Made by a program: the position numbers and the translations under genes
Assembly: GCA_946406095.1 (NCBI GenBank)
Contig: CAMJJO010000003.1
Coordinates: 1 to 37,678 of the forward strand
From: an uncultured Bacteroidales bacterium
GTDB lineage: Bacteria > Bacteroidota > Bacteroidia > Bacteroidales > UBA932
DNA: 37,678 bases
Direction of reading: 5' to 3'
Shown here: positions 1 through 8,177 of the stretch, in pieces
How the letters are laid out: each line of letters starts with the position of its first letter
Position numbering within the stretch: position 1 is the stretch's first letter
The notes under the pieces: model-generated
Seen by the model: the letters and a program-made list of their open reading frames with translations, nothing else
Told to the model about the DNA's origin: nothing
Database searches by the model: none

Positions 1-2641
1 CGAACTCGCAGAAGTCCTCGAACAGGGAGTTGGCCCATGCGGGACCGTGGCCCTGAGCGTTGGTGCAGTAAGGAGAGGCAGGGAAGGATGCGCCGTAGAT
101 CGAAGAGCATCCGGTAGCGTTCGCGATCATCATGTGGTCGCCGAAGAGCTGGGTGATGTTCTTGATGTAAGGGGTCTCGCCGCAACCTGCGCAGGCACCG
201 GAGAACTCGAACAGCGGCTGGCTGAACTGGGCGGCCTTGAGATTGCTCTTGGGATCGAGAGGAGTCTTGTATCCGACCTTGGCGTTGAGGTAATCGTAAA
301 CTTCCTGGTCGGCCACATGCTCGGTGTAGTCCTTCATTGCCAGGCTCTTTTCGGGCTTGGTAGGGCAGACATCGACGCAGTTGCCGCAACCGGTACAGTC
401 GGCGACGGAAACTCCCATGACGAACTTGTAGTCCTTAAGGTTGGCCTTGCCATCGACGAACTTGACGCCGGCGGCCGCCGCTGCATCTGCCTCGGAAGCA
501 TCGAGCAGGAAAGGACGGATGGCTGCGTGAGGGCAGACGAATGCGCAGTTGTTGCACTGGATGCAGGTGTCGCCGTTCCAGACGGGCACGGTGACTGCCA
601 CGCCGCGCTTCTCGTATGCGGAAGTGCCTGCGGGCATGGTGCCGTCGGCATAGGGGAGGAATGCGCTCACGGGGAGGGTGTCACCTTCCTGGGCGTTCAC
701 CACGTCGGCGATTTCCTTCACGAACGAAGGAGCCAGGCGTGCCTTGCCGGGATTCTCGAACTTGGCGGTGATGGATGCCCACTCTGCGGGAACCTTCACT
801 TCGATATACTCTCCGCCGCGGTCGATGGCAGCGTAGTTCATGTTGACGATATTCTCGCCCTTCTTGCCGTAGCTCTTGAGGGCGGCATCCTTCATGTACT
901 TGACTGCATCCTCTGCGGGGATGATGCCGGTGATGCGGAAGAATGCGCTCTGGAGGATGGTGTTGGTGCGTCCGCCGAGGCCGATTTCTGCCGCGATCTT
1001 GGTGGCGTTGATTATATAGAGCTTGATGTGCTTCTTGCCGATGACGCTCTTGACGTTGTCGGGGATGCGCTCGAGGGTTTCAGCCTCGTCCCAGAGGGAG
1101 TTGAGCAGGAGGCTGCCGCCTTCCTTGATGCCCTTCAGCACGTCGTACTTCTGCAGATAGGAAGGAACGTGGCACGCGACGAAGTCCGGAGTGGATACCA
1201 GATAAGGTGCGCGGATGGGCTCCTTGCCGAAGCGGAGGTGGCTGCAGGTGTAGCCGCCGGACTTCTTGGAATCGTAGTCGAAGTAGGCCTGGGAATAGAG
1301 GTCGGTGTGGGAACCGATGATCTTGATGGTATTCTTGTTGGCGCCCACGGTGCCGTCGGATCCGAGTCCGAAGAATTTGCACTCGGTGGTGCCGGGCTTC
1401 ACGATGGAAATCTCACCCTTGGTGGGGAGGCTCTTGAAGGTGACGTCGTCTACGATACCGATGGTGAAGTCGTTCTTGGGGGTCTTCAGCTCGAGGTTGT
1501 CGTAAACCGCGATGATCTGGGCGGGAGTGGTGTCCTTGCTGGACAGGCCGTAGCGTCCGCCGACGATCAGCGGAGCATCCGCGACGCCCTGGTAGGCTGC
1601 CTTGATGTCCAGATAGAGGGGCTCGCCGAGGGAGCCGGGCTCCTTGGTGCGGTCGAGAACAGCGATCTTCTTGACGGAGGCGGGAATGGCCTTCAGGAGA
1701 TACTTGGTGCTGAAAGGACGATAGAGATGGACGGACACGAGGCCGTACTTGCGTCCCTGGCCGTTGAGGTAGTCGATGGTCTCGCGTATGGTCTCGGTGA
1801 CCGAACCCATTGCGATGATGATGTTCTCTGCCTTGGCGTCGCCATAGTAGTCGAAGGGACGGTAGATGCGTCCGGTGGCCTCGCCGATCTCGCCCATGTA
1901 ACGGGCTACCACATCGGGAACCTCGTCATAAACCTTGTTGCGGGATTCCACGGCCTGGAAGTAGACGTCGCCGTTCTGGGCGGTGCCGCGGGTGACAGGG
2001 GCGTCGGGGTTGAGAGCCCTCTCGCGGAACTGCTGCAAAGCCTTGGTGCTCACCATCTTGCGGAGGTCATCCTCGTCGATGGCCTCGATCTTCTGGATCT
2101 CATGGCTGGTGCGGAATCCGTCGAAGAAGTGAAGGAAAGGAATGCTGCTCTTGATGGCGGAGAGATGTGCCACGGCGGCGAGGTCCTGTGCTTCCTGCAC
2201 GGAACCGGATGCCAGCATGGCAAAGCCGGTCTGGCGGCATGCCATCACGTCCTGATGGTCGCCGAAGATGGATAGTGCGTGCGAAGCGAGCGCGCGGGCG
2301 GACACGTGGAAGACTGCGGGAAGCATTTCGCCCGCGATCTTGTACATGTTCGGAATCATCAGCAGAAGACCCTGGGAGGCGGTGTAGGTGGTGGTGAGGG
2401 CGCCTGCCTGGAGGGAACCGTGCACTGTTCCCGAAGCGCCGCCTTCACTCTGAAGCTCCGTGACCTTTACGGTCTCGCCCCAAAGGTTCTTCTTCCCGTG
2501 GGCAGCCCATTCGTCGATGTTCTCTGCCATGGGAGATGAGGGTGTGATAGGGTAGATGGCCGCGTGCTCGCTGAAGAGATATGCGATGCCTGCAACCGCG
2601 GTGTTACCGTCACAAGTGATGAATTTTTTTTCTTTAGCCAT
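1..2641 (-). CDS. nifJ: Pyruvate:ferredoxin (flavodoxin) oxidoreductase, partial (C-terminus off the left edge)
   Basis: This enzyme oxidises pyruvate with CoA to acetyl-CoA and CO2 and passes the electrons to ferredoxin or flavodoxin in the cytoplasm. The ORF track omits it because it has no stop inside the window. I translated it by hand from the ATG at 2641 (MAKEKKFITCDGNTA), giving about 880 of the usual ~1180 residues. The N-terminal part carries the typical YPITPSSPMAE stretch of the TPP/pyruvate-binding domain. Two ferredoxin-type 4Fe-4S motifs lie in frame, CIQCNNCAFVCP (first Cys ~693) and CTGCGNCVDVCP (first Cys ~749). The CAGCGETPY motif that binds the third cluster near the C-terminal TPP domain starts at ~817. 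These three motifs are all in the same frame as the start, so there is no sign of a frameshift. The gene begins 25 bp after the fabD stop and is probably cotranscribed with it. Confidence 0.97.
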   Translation of the reverse strand, partial: MAKEKKFITCDGNTAVAGIAYLFSEHAAIYPITPSSPMAENIDEWAAHGKKNLWGETVKVTELQSEGGASGTVHGSLQAGALTTTYTASQGLLLMIPNMYKIAGEMLPAVFHVSARALASHALSIFGDHQDVMACRQTGFAMLASGSVQEAQDLAAVAHLSAIKSSIPFLHFFDGFRTSHEIQKIEAIDEDDLRKMVSTKALQQFRERALNPDAPVTRGTAQNGDVYFQAVESRNKVYDEVPDVVARYMGEIGEATGRIYRPFDYYGDAKAENIIIAMGSVTETIRETIDYLNGQGRKYGLVSVHLYRPFSTKYLLKAIPASVKKIAVLDRTKEPGSLGEPLYLDIKAAYQGVADAPLIVGGRYGLSSKDTTPAQIIAVYDNLELKTPKNDFTIGIVDDVTFKSLPTKGEISIVKPGTTECKFFGLGSDGTVGANKNTIKIIGSHTDLYSQAYFDYDSKKSGGYTCSHLRFGKEPIRAPYLVSTPDFVACHVPSYLQKYDVLKGIKEGGSLLLNSLWDEAETLERIPDNVKSVIGKKHIKLYIINATKIAAEIGLGGRTNTILQSAFFRITGIIPAEDAVKYMKDAALKSYGKKGENIVNMNYAAIDRGGEYIEVKVPAEWASITAKFENPGKARLAPSFVKEIADVVNAQEGDTLPVSAFLPYADGTMPAGTSAYEKRGVAVTVPVWNGDTCIQCNNCAFVCPHAAIRPFLLDASEADAAAAAGVKFVDGKANLKDYKFVMGVSVADCTGCGNCVDVCPTKPEKSLAMKDYTEHVADQEVYDYLNAKVGYKTPLDPKSNLKAAQFSQPLFEFSGACAGCGETPYIKNITQLFGDHMMIANATGCSSIYGASFPASPYCTNAQGHGPAWANSLFEDFCEF

Positions 2642-2666
2642 ATTTTATCGATAAATTATGTAGTTG

Positions 2667-3557
2667 TCAGCTGATGCCGTTGATTGCCACTTCCACGCCG
2701 GCCGCGCCGCTGATGCGCTTCACGAGGCCCTGCAGCACGGTGCCGGGGCCGAGTTCGGTGAATTCGGCCGCGCCGTCGGCGAGCATGTTCTTCACGCTCT
2801 GCGTCCAACGCACCGGGCTTGTGAGCTGCTTGAGAAGGTTGTCTTTAATGCGGACGGGGTCGGTTTCGGGCAGGGCCGTCACATTCTGGTAGATGGGGCA
2901 GCGGGGTGCCTTGACCTCGGTGGCTTCGATGGCCTTTGCGAGCTCGGCGCGGGCGGGTTCCATGAGCGGGGAGTGGAAGGCTCCACCCACCGCGAGGGGA
3001 AGGGCGCGCTTTGCGCCGGCGGCCTTCAGGGCGTCGCACGCGGCGAGCACGGCCTCTTTCTCTCCGGAGATTACTATCTGACCGTCGCAGTTGAAATTGG
3101 CGGGGATAACTATTCCGGGGATCTCGGCGCAGACTTTCTCGACTGTGTCGTCCGGCAGGCCGATGATGGCGGCCATGGTGCCGGGCACCTTTTCGCAGCA
3201 TTTCTGCATCTCATTCGCACGCACGGCCACAAGCCTGAGCCCGTCTTCGAAACTGACGGCTCCGGCCGCCACGAGTGCGGAGAATTCGCCGAGGGAGTGG
3301 CCTCCGACCATATCCGGCTTTTCAAGACCGGGAGTGCAGAGGGCGAGTGCGACGGAGTGGATGAAGATGGCGGGCTGCGTCACTTTGGTAGCGCGAAGCT
3401 CTTCATCCGTGCCGTTGAACATTATGTTTGTAATGTTGAATCCGAGTATATCATTTGCCTTGTCCATCAAGGCTTTTGCCTCGGGACTGCTTTCATAGAG
3501 TTCTTTTCCCATTCCGGGGAACTGGGCCCCCTGTCCGGGGAAAACGTATGCCTTCAT
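2667..3557 (-). CDS. fabD: Malonyl-CoA:ACP transacylase
   Basis: FabD moves the malonyl group from CoA to acyl carrier protein, feeding fatty acid elongation in the cytoplasm. The ORF track starts it at 3644, but that extension of 29 residues runs through a promoter-like spacer and toward the tRNA. The family start MKAYVFPGQGAQFPGMG at 3557 gives 296 aa, the normal length. Visible features are the oxyanion-loop GQGAQ, the nucleophile motif GGHSLGE (Ser about residue 88), an Arg at about 113 and the catalytic His in GAFHSPLMEPA (about residue 195). A Bacteroides-type -7 box lies 22 nt upstream. nifJ follows 25 bp downstream on the same strand. Confidence 0.97.
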   Translation of the reverse strand: MKAYVFPGQGAQFPGMGKELYESSPEAKALMDKANDILGFNITNIMFNGTDEELRATKVTQPAIFIHSVALALCTPGLEKPDMVGGHSLGEFSALVAAGAVSFEDGLRLVAVRANEMQKCCEKVPGTMAAIIGLPDDTVEKVCAEIPGIVIPANFNCDGQIVISGEKEAVLAACDALKAAGAKRALPLAVGGAFHSPLMEPARAELAKAIEATEVKAPRCPIYQNVTALPETDPVRIKDNLLKQLTSPVRWTQSVKNMLADGAAEFTELGPGTVLQGLVKRISGAAGVEVAINGIS

Positions 3558-3579
3558 ATCCGATTTAGGTTTAAGTCTA

Positions 3580-3587
3580 CAAATATA
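3580..3587 (-). promoter_or_regulatory. Probable promoter -7 box for fabD-nifJ
   Basis: Read on the minus strand this is TATATTTG, an exact match to the Bacteroides TAnnTTTG -7 element, ending 22 nt before the fabD ATG. I see no good TTTG at the -33 position, so only the -7 box supports it. It lies back to back with a similar box on the plus strand for tRNA-Arg. Confidence 0.6.
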
Positions 3588-3600
3588 ACCAAAAAAATGG

Positions 3601-3608
3601 TATATTTG
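3601..3608 (+). promoter_or_regulatory. Probable promoter -7 box for tRNA-Arg
   Basis: TATATTTG on the plus strand matches TAnnTTTG exactly and lies 36 nt before the tRNA-Arg 5' end. No clear -33 TTTG is seen at the expected distance. The divergent fabD -7 box begins only 14 nt away. Confidence 0.55.
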
Positions 3609-3644
3609 CAGTCCATTTTGCCGCTTTGCTGGCAATTCGGCCAT

Positions 3645-3716
3645 GCCCCTGTAGTTTAATGGATAGAATTTCGGATTCCGGTTCCGACGATAGGCGTTCG
3701 ATTCGCCTCGGGGGTA
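3645..3716 (+). tRNA. tRNA-Arg, anticodon CCG (reads CGG)
   Basis: A full cloverleaf can be folded. The acceptor pairs GCCCCTG with CGGGGGT (with G-U pairs). The anticodon stem is TCGGA/TCCGA around the loop TTCCGGT, and the T arm is AGGCG-TTCGATT-CGCCT, followed by discriminator A at 3716. Anticodon CCG is at 3678-3680. CCA is not encoded. A strong terminator follows directly. Confidence 0.96.
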
Positions 3717-3720
3717 CGAA

Positions 3721-3752
3721 AAAAGGACAGGTAGAAGCCTGTCCTTTTTTCG
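3721..3752. terminator. Bidirectional rho-independent terminator
   Basis: The hairpin pairs AAAAGGACAGG with CCTGTCCTTTT around the loop TAGAAG, with a run of six T on the plus strand and four or more A before it (T-run on the minus strand). It can end the tRNA-Arg transcript and also the convergent M16 peptidase gene, whose stop is at 3771. Confidence 0.92.
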
Positions 3753-3770
3753 TTTTATTGGAGTTAAAGA

Positions 3771-6671
3771 TTAGTAACCGAACACTTCTTCGAGGCTGAC
3801 GACCTTGACCGGGCCGAGAGTCTTGAGGAAGTTCTGATCCAGGTCGGCGGGATCGCCGAGGATGCCGTAGACATATCCGCGTCCGGCAACCCATTCCTTC
3901 TGGACGGCCTTAACATCTTCCAGAGTCATATCTTGGATGGCGTAGAAGGCGGTCTTGTCGGCGGGCTCGGAAAGGCCCATGCGCCTGCACTGGCGATAGA
4001 GGTAGAGCACGGACGAGCCGTTGAACCTCTTGGTGCGGAGACGCGACAGGATGCCATCCTTGGCAATTGCGAAAGCAGCCTCGGACTCAGGGATGTTTTC
4101 TACAATCTCTTTCATGCCTTCAGAAGCGATTTTCAGCTTGTCGTTCTGGCTGGCTATGTAAGCGAAATAGGTATATCCGTTGACGGGATCGCCCGGTTCT
4201 TCCAGATATGCATAGGCGCTGTAGGCAAGGCCGCGGGCCTCACGCATCTCCTGGAAGACGATGCTGTTCATCCCTCCGCCGAAGTACTCGTTGTACATGT
4301 TGATTCCGGCGCTCTTGGAGAGGTCGAAAGTGCCACCGAGGTTTGCATATTGGATATATTGGAACTGCTTGGATTCATAAGGGGCGATGATCACCTGAGG
4401 CTCATCGGTGGCAAGAAGCTTGGTGAACTGCTCTTCGAGCTTCTCGGGTTCTGCACCCACGTTATGGTTCTCGGCAAGCTGCTTCTTTACGACGCTCTTG
4501 GAAGCGGGCCCGTAATAGAGGATCTCGTGGCCCTTGCCGGCAAGTTCGCGTGCTGTTGCGAGGAGTTCCTCGGAAGTGAGTGCGAGCACCTTGTCGTTGG
4601 GAAGAGTGGTCTTGGAAATGAACTCGGGGCCGTAGAAAAGATAGCGGCGGAGAGCGTTCGAGCAAGACCTCTGGCTGGCCTTGGCGTCGATGCGGTTCTT
4701 CATTTCGTCATTCTTGAAGTTCGCAAGGATGGTCTCATCCGGAACAGCGTTCGCAAGCAGGTTCTCGACTATTTTGAGAGCCTCGAATACATTTTCGCTG
4801 AGTCCGTTCACCGAGAAGGTCGTGCTATGGGCACCGGCGCTCATATTGAAACTGCAGGCGAGGTCGTACATCTTGCGTTTGATATCCTGGCTGCTCATTT
4901 CGGGAGTGCCGAGATACCCGAGATAGTCGAATGCGTAGTTCAGCACGGGAACATCCTCGGTGCCGCGGTTGAACACTATGCTGATGTTTGCAATGTCATT
5001 GATTTCGTTCTTCTTATAGAGGACGTCCACGCCTTCGCAGAGGGCGAACTTGTCCATATCCTTGTTGAAGTCCACGAATACGGGCTCGATGGGCTTCACC
5101 TCGCTGGCGGCAATTTCATCGAGGAAGGCGCTGCGCTTGTCGCGGTTGGTTGCGATGGGGGTGATGGCCGGAGCCTCGATCTTCTTCTGGCTGTCGTCCA
5201 CTCCCTGACGCTTGTAGGAGATGACATAGTTGTTGTCCTTCAGGTACTCGTTGGCGAAGTCCACCACATCCTGCTTGGTCACCTTGCTGTAGCGCTCGAT
5301 GTCGAGGGCGGCATCCTTCCAGTCGATACCGGCGATGAAGGCGTCCACGAACATATTCGCACGGGAACTGTTGTTCTCCAGCTGGCGCATCTTCTGCAGG
5401 CGGATGTTGTTGACGGTGGAGGTGATGAGTTCTTCGTCGAATTCACCGGCGCGCAGCTTTGCAATCTCTTCAAGGGCAAGGTCTTTCACCTCATCCAGGG
5501 TCTGGCCCTGCTTGGGCATGCCCATAGCCAAGAAGAAGCTGTAGTCCGGCTGGGTGTTGGTTCCTGCATAGAGGTACATGGCCTTCTGCTGCTGATTCAC
5601 ATCCAGGTCGATGAGACCGGCCTGGCCATTGCTAAGGATGCTGGATGCAATCTCGGAGACGGCTGTGGTCTTGAGATCGGTGGCGCCGGGAAGCCTCCAT
5701 CCCATGGCGAACATCTCGGCCTCGAGGCCCTTGACTTCCTTGACCACGGGCTCGGTGATGGGCTGTTCGGGCTCATACTCGAGCTTGGGGATGTCCGGAT
5801 TGGGTTCCCAGTCGCCGAAGTACTTCTTGATGATCTTTACCGCCTCCTTGGGGTTGAAGTCGCCGGAGAGGCAGATTGCGATGTTGTTCGGGCGGTAGTA
5901 GGTATTGAAAGTGCGCTTGATGTTGGTGATGGAAGGGTTCTTCAGCTGCTCCTGGGTGCCCAGAACGGTCTGGGTGCCGTAGGGATGATGGGGGAAGAGA
6001 CCCTGATAGATGGATTCATACATCTTGCGGCCATCGCTGGTGAGGTTCATGTTGTACTCCTCGTAAACCGCCTCAAGCTCGGTGTGGAAACCGCGGATGA
6101 CGTTGTGACGGAAGCGGTCTGCCTGAATCTTCGCCCAGTTTTCCACCTGGTTGGAAGGGATGTCCTCGGTGTAGACGGTCTCGTCGTAGGAGGTCCATGC
6201 GTTGGTGCCGCGGGCGCCTATCATGCTCATCATCTTGTCGTACTCGTTGGGGATGGCGATCTGGGAAGCCAGATAGCTGATGGAGTCGATCTTGTGATAA
6301 TGGGCCTTTCGTGCGGCGGGATCGGTGATTGTGCGGTATTGCTCGTAGAGCTGCTCGATCTGGTCGAGGTAAGGCTTTTCAGCCGCATAGTCCTGGGTGC
6401 CGAACTGCTCGGATCCCTTGAACATGAGGTGCTCGAAATAGTGGGCGAGACCGGTCGTTTCCTTAGGGTCGTTCTTGCCTCCCACACGCACCGCGATGTA
6501 GGTCTGGATGCGGGGTTCTTCCTTGTTGACGGTCATGTAGACCTTAAGCCCGTTATCCAAGGTGTAGATTTTAGAATTCATGGGGTCTCCGGCAACTTTT
6601 TCGTACTTGTTGCAGGCCCCGGCAGCCGTAATCGCGACGGCAGCAATGAGTAATAACTTGATTTTTCTCAT
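3771..6671 (-). CDS. M16 family zinc metallopeptidase (insulinase/pitrilysin type), lipoprotein
   Basis: This is a two-half M16 peptidase of about 966 aa, expected to degrade peptides on the periplasmic side. The ORF track begins at 6725, but MRKIKLLLIAAVAITAAGAC at 6671 gives a classic lipoprotein signal with Cys20, so I take that start. The inverted zinc motif HxxEH is HYFEH at about residues 77-81, and the downstream glutamate ligand is in ELEAVYEE at about 198-205. The C-terminal half has the usual GGGMNSIVFQEMREARGLAYS segment of the M16 C domain. The second half also starts like a repeat of the first but lacks HxxEH, as is normal for fused M16 proteins. It is transcribed alone, between a promoter-rich spacer and the terminator at 3721-3752. 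The exact substrate is unknown. Confidence 0.93.
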   Translation of the reverse strand: MRKIKLLLIAAVAITAAGACNKYEKVAGDPMNSKIYTLDNGLKVYMTVNKEEPRIQTYIAVRVGGKNDPKETTGLAHYFEHLMFKGSEQFGTQDYAAEKPYLDQIEQLYEQYRTITDPAARKAHYHKIDSISYLASQIAIPNEYDKMMSMIGARGTNAWTSYDETVYTEDIPSNQVENWAKIQADRFRHNVIRGFHTELEAVYEEYNMNLTSDGRKMYESIYQGLFPHHPYGTQTVLGTQEQLKNPSITNIKRTFNTYYRPNNIAICLSGDFNPKEAVKIIKKYFGDWEPNPDIPKLEYEPEQPITEPVVKEVKGLEAEMFAMGWRLPGATDLKTTAVSEIASSILSNGQAGLIDLDVNQQQKAMYLYAGTNTQPDYSFFLAMGMPKQGQTLDEVKDLALEEIAKLRAGEFDEELITSTVNNIRLQKMRQLENNSSRANMFVDAFIAGIDWKDAALDIERYSKVTKQDVVDFANEYLKDNNYVISYKRQGVDDSQKKIEAPAITPIATNRDKRSAFLDEIAASEVKPIEPVFVDFNKDMDKFALCEGVDVLYKKNEINDIANISIVFNRGTEDVPVLNYAFDYLGYLGTPEMSSQDIKRKMYDLACSFNMSAGAHSTTFSVNGLSENVFEALKIVENLLANAVPDETILANFKNDEMKNRIDAKASQRSCSNALRRYLFYGPEFISKTTLPNDKVLALTSEELLATARELAGKGHEILYYGPASKSVVKKQLAENHNVGAEPEKLEEQFTKLLATDEPQVIIAPYESKQFQYIQYANLGGTFDLSKSAGINMYNEYFGGGMNSIVFQEMREARGLAYSAYAYLEEPGDPVNGYTYFAYIASQNDKLKIASEGMKEIVENIPESEAAFAIAKDGILSRLRTKRFNGSSVLYLYRQCRRMGLSEPADKTAFYAIQDMTLEDVKAVQKEWVAGRGYVYGILGDPADLDQNFLKTLGPVKVVSLEEVFGY

Positions 6672-6691
6672 TTTATAAAGATTATTTGCTA

Positions 6692-6699
6692 CAAAAGTA
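6692..6699 (-). promoter_or_regulatory. Probable promoter -7 box for the M16 peptidase
   Basis: Minus-strand TACTTTTG fits TAnnTTTG exactly and ends 20 nt before the ATG at 6671, the same spacing seen for secA, ssb and fabD here. No convincing -33 TTTG is present. Confidence 0.55.
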
Positions 6700-6720
6700 A
6701 CATAATTAGAAAAAAATACA

Positions 6721-6806
6721 TACATTTGTTGTTGAAGTTTTTCATAGTTTAAGTTTAGGTTAAGTAGCGGGGTGCTCGCAGTGATGCGAGTCCCCGTGAA
6801 TTTTTT
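6721..6806 (+). ncRNA. Candidate small RNA or attenuated leader (hypothetical)
   Basis: The 258-bp spacer between the M16 peptidase and the lipoprotein gene holds a plus-strand TACATTTG (-7-like, 6721-6728) followed about 75 nt later by a strong hairpin and T-run. A transcript starting near 6731 and ending near 6806 would be a roughly 75-nt RNA without an obvious reading frame. It could be a free small RNA or an attenuated leader of the gene at 6930. No -33 box is evident and I recognise no RNA family. Confidence 0.35.
6768..6806 (+). terminator. Rho-independent terminator with GUGA tetraloop
   Basis: CGGGG pairs with CCCCG, then after a small internal loop CTCGCA pairs with TGCGAG around the GNRA-type loop GTGA. 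TTTTTT follows at 6801-6806. It reads as a terminator only on the plus strand, yet no plus-strand gene lies upstream of it, because the M16 gene is on the other strand. Confidence 0.7.
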
Positions 6807-6823
6807 ATCCCAAGGATGTCGTT

Positions 6824-6857
6824 TTTTTTAAGTTTGCATATACGGAAACTTAAAAAA
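6824..6857. repeat. 12-bp perfect inverted repeat upstream of the lipoprotein gene
   Basis: TTTTTTAAGTTT (6824-6835) and its exact reverse complement AAACTTAAAAAA (6846-6857) flank a 10-nt spacer. Neither strand has a T-run after the stem, so it is not a terminator. Further TTTAAGTTT copies lie at 6748 and 6889. An operator for the gene at 6930 is possible but unproven. Confidence 0.6.
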
Positions 6858-6929
6858 TCGTACTTTATGGCATGTTTGCGGGGGTAGATTTAAGTTTCCT
6901 TTCTATATTATTGCAGGAAAAAACGCTTT

Positions 6930-8027
6930 ATGAGAACAAACGTCCATTTTCCTGCGCGCGCGGCCGCCTTTCTTGCCGCAGTCTTAATTGCTTCATCGTG
7001 CCTGACTCCAGTTCCCGCGGCCGTAGAACCCGCAGTGCTCCGGCTTGGGCTCTCAGATGACCATTCCACACGTGCGACCTCCGACCCGTTCGACACCGAT
7101 GCCTATATCCTGACCCTGACATCTTCAGAAGGCAAGACCGCCTTCAGCGGCCTGTGGGGCGGGCGTCCGGCCGAGTTCGAACTCGCCCCCGGCACCTACG
7201 CGATCTCAATGATCTCCGGCACTTTCAAGGACCCCGCCTTCGACTGTCCGCAATTCGGCGACACCCGTCGCATTACCCTCTCCGAAGGGCAGGTGGCAGA
7301 TGTGGAACTCTCTGTCTGCCAGCTGAATTCCGGCCTGAGACTGAAGCTGGACGAGAAGTTCGTCGCCACCTATAAAGATGCCTCGTTGTTCCTGCGCTCC
7401 GTGTCTGGTACCCTGGCAATCGGATATGGCGAGACGCGCACTGCCTATTTCCTGCCCGGGCGCGTTGCCATCCTTCTCAATAATCAAGGAAAAACTTCCA
7501 CGGTGCATAGCATGGAGCTGCGGCCCGGCGAGATTCTGACACTGCGGCTGAGTGTGGCGGAAACCATGCCCAAGGCGGTGCCGGTGACCGGGGTGAATGT
7601 CAGCGTGCAGGTAGATACGGTGCGTCTGTGGTCATCTGTCGAGGTCGACTGGGATGGTTCTTCGGTGGGGGATGATCCGGCGACGACGGTCCCCAACGCG
7701 GTCAGCGTGAGTGCGGCACGCGGAATGGCCGGTTCTAAGGATGTGTGGGTCTGCGGATACATCGTCGGAGGGGATCTCTCATCGAAATCCTGCTCCTTCG
7801 AGGGGCCCTTCTCCGCCCGCACGAATCTGGTCCTGGCCGACGTTCCGTCTTGTTCCGACCGCGGCCGGTGCTTGGGCGTGCAGCTAGCCGCGGGAGATAT
7901 CCGGAGCGCCCTCAATCTGGTAGACAACCCGTCGCTTCTCGGCCGCCAGGTGTGGCTACGGGGCGATGTGGTGGAATCCTACTATGGCATTCCAGGCCTT
8001 CAGAAACTTACGGATTATAGATTGTGA
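6930..8027 (+). CDS. Surface lipoprotein, DUF4493-like N-terminal part and DUF6359-like OB-type C-terminal domain
   Basis: The 365-aa product begins with a signal peptide and a lipobox ending at Cys24 (VLIASSC). Residues ~35-235 look like the beta-rich DUF4493-type region of Bacteroidota lipoproteins (YILTLTSSEGK, ELAPGTYAISMISG). Residues ~255-365 resemble the DUF6359 OB-fold-like domain often joined to it: DVWVCGYIVGGDL, a central LADVP, then LLGRQVWLRGDVVESYYGIPGLQ. Both assignments rest on recognition of pattern, not a search. Function is unknown; outer-membrane surface location is inferred. The gene stands alone. It follows a spacer with a terminator and an inverted repeat, and runs toward the minus-strand tRNA-Gly, with no plus-strand terminator visible after it. 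Neither a good -33/-7 pair nor a Shine-Dalgarno is clear; TATTATTG at 6906-6913 is a weak -7 candidate. Confidence 0.75.
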   Translation: MRTNVHFPARAAAFLAAVLIASSCLTPVPAAVEPAVLRLGLSDDHSTRATSDPFDTDAYILTLTSSEGKTAFSGLWGGRPAEFELAPGTYAISMISGTFKDPAFDCPQFGDTRRITLSEGQVADVELSVCQLNSGLRLKLDEKFVATYKDASLFLRSVSGTLAIGYGETRTAYFLPGRVAILLNNQGKTSTVHSMELRPGEILTLRLSVAETMPKAVPVTGVNVSVQVDTVRLWSSVEVDWDGSSVGDDPATTVPNAVSVSAARGMAGSKDVWVCGYIVGGDLSSKSCSFEGPFSARTNLVLADVPSCSDRGRCLGVQLAAGDIRSALNLVDNPSLLGRQVWLRGDVVESYYGIPGLQKLTDYRL

Positions 8028-8040
8028 AAACTGAGCCCCT

Positions 8041-8069
8041 AAAAAAAGAAAACCTGCTCTTTGAGCAGG
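8041..8069 (-). terminator. Terminator of tRNA-Gly, overlapping its 3' acceptor end
   Basis: CCTGCTC-TTT-GAGCAGG forms a 7-bp hairpin, and on the minus strand a run TTTTCTTTTTTT follows. The stem reuses the last bases of the tRNA acceptor strand. Confidence 0.8.
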
Positions 8070-8134
8070 ATAAGGGAGTCGAACCCTCCTCCTTGGCTTG
8101 GGAAGCCAATGCACTACCGATGTGCTAATCCTGC
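8064..8134 (-). tRNA. tRNA-Gly, anticodon CCC (reads GGG)
   Basis: On the minus strand the acceptor GCAGGAT pairs with ATCCTGC. The D stem is GCAC/GTGC, the anticodon stem is TTGGC/GCCAA with loop TTCCCAA, and the T arm is GAGGG-TTCGACT-CCCTT. The discriminator is U, as expected for glycine. The anticodon is at 8100-8102. CCA is not encoded. Confidence 0.96.
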
Positions 8135-8145
8135 AAATGCGAGTG

Positions 8146-8177
8146 CAAACATAGGCAAAATTTTTGTAATCGCCAAT
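8146..8177 (-). promoter_or_regulatory. Promoter of tRNA-Gly
   Basis: On the minus strand ATTG (8174-8177) is followed after 20 nt by TATGTTTG (8146-8153), an exact TAnnTTTG -7 box. The tRNA begins 11 nt downstream. The promoter interleaves with the divergent secA promoter. Confidence 0.65.

Noticed and set aside
47-2275. 742-aa plus-strand ORF
   Set aside because: It is the antisense shadow of nifJ; the minus strand encodes conserved iron-sulphur and TPP motifs in one open frame.
3558-3644. FabD start at 3644
   Set aside because: The extra 29 residues cross the -7 box and are absent from FabD proteins, which begin MKAYVFPGQGAQ.
3933-6653. 906-aa plus-strand ORF
   Set aside because: Antisense shadow of the M16 peptidase; a GC-rich codon bias keeps the opposite frame open. 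No recognisable motifs.
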